Assembly (NCBI GenBank): GCA_001414345.1 | Contig: LLCB01000003.1 | Location: forward strand, 62,001 to 126,000 | Length of the DNA: 64,000 nt | DNA from: Hymenoscyphus infarciens | Lineage: Eukaryota; Ascomycota; Leotiomycetes; Helotiales; Helotiaceae | Direction: 5' to 3' | Part shown: positions 61,684 through 64,000 of the stretch, in pieces | How positions within the stretch are numbered: position 1 is the stretch's first letter | How the letters are laid out: each line of letters begins with the position of its first letter | The notes under the pieces: generated by a model | Seen by the model: the letters and a program-made list of their open reading frames with translations, nothing else | Databases searched by the model: none | What the model was told of the DNA's origin: nothing | Made by a program: the position numbers and the translations under genes

Positions 61684-62389
61684 CCCTATAAAAATCGGCT
61701 AAAAACCCTAGTAGCCTATAAAATCTATAGTAATTATTATACCTAGGACGAAGTAGTTTCTAATTAGTACCTAAAAACAGAGGTTTTACTATAGTAAATC
61801 AAGTACCTAGTAGAGTACTTAATTTAGTACTATTTAAAAGGACTTAGAAGGTAAGTAGGTTATTACTAATCTACTAGAATAATATATAATTTAGGTATAA
61901 TATCTCGTCTTTTAGTAGCTTTAATAATATTATTATTTTTAATACTTCTTAAATTAGTCTATAATAATAGTACTTTTTATTACTTTTTGCTTATTTTAAT
62001 ACTTTTTACTTATATACTTCTTATTCTATCCTATCCTCTCTAGTACCTCTCCTTACCTAGCTCTATCTTTTGGTCTTTCTTACCTCTCCTATCCAAATTT
62101 AGTATCTCTCCTACCTAATTCAGCCTAGCCTATAAGTGAAATTAGCCTATCCTCTCCTTTCCTAATAGAGAGGGGTAGCCTATCCTCTCCGGAGTGCTAG
62201 GCTGACCAAGGCGGGGAAAGCTAAAACACTGTTGATCTGGCACCCGAGATGACTTATAGCTAGCTTCTAATACTGTACCATTGAGTCGAAGCTAGTAATA
62301 CTTGACTGTCGATCGTGTAGCGTAGGAGATACCACGGTTTAAACACACCTTTATATTGTTGATCTGTAATCTGTAATATTACCCTGTAG

Positions 62390-63310
62390 GTTCTTCACTC
62401 CTACCCAACTTTATCCATTCCACTGTCGTACTCACTGGCAAGACCCAGAAGCTCGGAGGGAAATGTGGGCATTGGTTGGCGAAGCCACTGGAACGGTTTG
62501 GAAAGTCACCATTGCACAACTGCATACATGGGAGGAGCTTGGAACTGACAGAGTGGAGATGAATTTTTTGGGGAAAGATGCTGATTATCTTGACTTTGTT
62601 GTTCGTAGAATCAAGTGACAAATTGTGGTGGAGTGATATCAGAGGTTGCTTATCTTTTTTTTTTTACAATTCGGGTTTCTATCAATTCAGAGCTCTAATA
62701 TTTATTCCTCCTTTTCTGAGCTTAGTCGCGTGTTTATTCATAAATTTCAGGTTAGTGAGATTACTAGACTCTTTTAGTGACCTCGATTTGAGTAATTGGA
62801 TGCTGAATTACAACCAAGCTGAATTCGAAGATGCTCACCAGAAATGGAAAAGTAGTATGATACTCTGGGGGAGACCTTAGCCAAAGTAGGGTTAGGTCCT
62901 AATAGTCTGGCAACTTCGAAGTATCCGAGTTTCCTAGCGGTAGAAAGAAGCTGGAACCAAGGTTGGGCATTGCTGGAGTTCTATCTTCTCTGGAAGGTTT
63001 TCGAAGGGGATCTGGATGAAAATGGAGTTAAAGAGCGTTTGCCTGTAATCTATGAGGGGAAAAGAAATGATGCTGCGACTCGAGCCATAGCTAGCAAAAT
63101 ACGAAAAACGACTAATGGATTGTGTCGTGAAAGAAACATGGACACACTCTTTCCTGTTTGCAGGTTAGTAAATTTGTTTTGCACTCTAAAAAAGAATTCT
63201 CCATTTCAGCCAAAATCACTTCATTTGAGGGCCTATACTCCGAATGCCACGAAACTTGGGCGGAATGCTATGCCGAGACTTTTGCCGCCGAGGCAAGACG
63301 GATCCAATGA
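62390..63310 (+). pseudogene. Broken conserved fungal gene, right of the nest
   Basis: Several stretches have clear coding character but do not form one frame. First: FTPTQLYPFHCRTHWQDPEA followed by MWALVGEATGTVWKVTIAQL and HTWEELGTDRVE, ending in TGA after VVRRIK (about 62616). Then LNYNQAEFEDAHQKWK, a frame change and a TAG where Gln fits, then YDTLGETLAKVGLGPN, YPSFLAVERSWNQGWALLEF and IYEGKRNDAATRAIASK. After a GTTAGT...TTTCAG intron-like segment (about 63165-63210) comes ITSFEGLYSECHETWAECYA, to a TGA at 63308-63310, again in a shifted phase. The product family is not recognised; similar Trp-rich proteins are common hypothetical proteins in Leotiomycetes. Its 5' part may have been lost or displaced when the hAT element inserted. 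Confidence 0.45.
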
Positions 63311-64000
63311 CGGGCATCTCGATATTGAATCAGTTGTGGTAGGATATTGCCGTGGGATCTTGCGGGAAACTTCTTTCAGTGTGATCTTGCAGTTAAGAGC
63401 ATACCTACTTTTCCTTGCACGCGCAACCTCCTCATCAGAATGCAAAACAGCCCTCTTCTCAATTTCCAGTCTCAAATCGATAGTACAAGTTTCTTCAACA
63501 GCAAAGACCTAGCTTTCCAAATAGATAACCTCAGTCAGGTATCCCAGAGTAAAGCACAACAGTAATTATGAAATTGCAAGTAAACAGCGTAGTCGCAACG
63601 TTCGCTAGATGACAAAGTACAAAAGTCTAGCACAACAGATATTCTCAAGGATGTTCACAATACTGGTAGCAATTGTCAAGTGAATGCATTACACAATTTT
63701 CAGTTAAAGAAATTCAATTTAGCATCTGCATTGTCCAATCTTCGTTTGCCTACCACTTGTCGTTCCATGAATCCCAAAACCATGTTCTACAAATGGACTT
63801 TTACGATCAAGCATTAGATGTAGAGGAACTGAGAGCAATGACAAGGGCTCTTAGTTTAAGTTATGCTATCTCCCCTGCAATCTCTTTTCCTCCGCCGACC
63901 CTTGCTTTCAAAAAAGAAAAGAAAAGAAATATTGTAAAATTTTTACAAGATTTTTCTGATGGTAGGTAACCTACCAATAGCACTCTAACGTTACACTTTA
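63311..64000. other. No gene supported at the right edge
   Basis: An open plus-strand frame (63673-63969) without a proper ATG start ends in EKKRNIVKFLQDFSDGR. It could be part of an exon of a gene continuing to the right, but I cannot support it. Confidence 0.35.

Larger units (their letters stand above)
42513..62231. mobile_element. hAT-like non-autonomous DNA transposon, split by an LTR element
   Basis: The ends are inverted repeats beginning CAGTGTTTTAG and continuing TTTCCCCGCCT (42513-42535 and 62209-62231; 22 of 23 bases match). Directly outside both ends is the identical 8-bp sequence TTGATCTG (42505-42512 and 62232-62239). CAGTG-type termini with 8-bp duplications are the hallmark of hAT elements. 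Removing the inserted element A and one copy of its duplication leaves only about 893 bp (42513-42862 plus 61689-62231). No transposase reading frame is left, so it was probably a short non-autonomous copy. Both arms contain many TATCCTATCC/CCTCTCC-like motifs on the same strand, possibly subterminal repeats. This is the oldest insertion of the nest because everything else lies inside it. Confidence 0.82.

Noticed and set aside
63673..63969. Possible gene at the right edge
   Set aside because: No proper ATG start, no recognisable domain, and the window ends too soon to judge.
1..64000. tRNA or rRNA genes
   Set aside because: I scanned for A/B boxes and rRNA-like blocks and found none that fold as a tRNA; the box-like motifs in element B lack an acceptor stem and anticodon arm.

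Overview
The window is from a filamentous ascomycete, most likely a leotiomycete (Helotiales: Botrytis/Sclerotinia-like). The genes have short introns of about 50-60 nt with GTANGT donors and CTAAC-type branch points. The proteins belong to fungal families (Msb1/Mug8, RLM1-type MADS box, DUF3632, NACHT NLR). One third of the window is an AT-rich block whose duplicated copies differ almost only by C-to-T and G-to-A transitions, the signature of repeat-induced point mutation (RIP). I name the clade from protein style only, so that part is tentative.

Layout. At 1-2.0 kb (minus) lies a decayed NACHT/NLR gene running off the left edge. At 2.8-4.7 kb (minus) is a four-exon 14-TM drug/H+ antiporter-type MFS transporter. 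At 6.5-8.1 kb (minus) is a TPR+F-box protein (Pof7/Hrt3/FBXO9 type), divergent from a mitochondrial carrier of the Mtm1/SLC25A39-40 group at 8.6-10.1 kb (plus). A uracil-DNA glycosylase follows at 10.4-11.6 kb (plus). About 8.6 kb without a convincing gene comes next; it holds a G20 tract and a small inverted-repeat element with a 9-bp minisatellite. At 20.2-23.7 kb (plus) is a six-exon Msb1-like morphogenesis protein. At 26.4-28.3 kb (plus) is an NLR-type N-terminal domain joined to C2H2 fingers. At 28.5-29.6 kb (minus) is a DUF3632 protein. Two small broken genes follow (30.6-31.2 kb plus, 32.2-32.6 kb minus). At 33.7-35.7 kb (minus) is an RLM1-like MADS-box factor with a repeat-rich promoter. 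From 36.6 to 42.5 kb I see no gene.

The most interesting structure is at 42.5-62.2 kb, a three-level nest of transposons that can be resolved base by base. The outermost layer is a non-autonomous hAT-like element of about 0.9 kb (42513-62231; CAGTG inverted termini; 8-bp duplication TTGATCTG). It is split by a minus-strand Ty3/gypsy element A (42863-61683, 378-bp LTRs). A is split twice: by a minus-strand element B (44049-48280, 352-bp LTRs, duplication GGAAG) and by a plus-strand, full-length chromovirus-type element C (51083-59172, 496-bp LTRs, duplication TTACT). A has lost its integrase region. B keeps a gag-like region and carries tandem stem-loop repeats where pol should be. Only C has gag, protease, RT, RNase H, integrase and chromodomain, all full of RIP stops. 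B also contains a RIP-spared island.

Right of the nest, 62.4-63.3 kb holds another broken conserved gene. Functionally the intact genes are mostly housekeeping or signalling. Msb1-like and RLM1-like both belong to the polarity/cell-wall-integrity network, and the RLM1 promoter carries a perfect MEF2/Rlm1-type site. All exon joins are read from the sequence by frame and splice consensus, not from transcripts.
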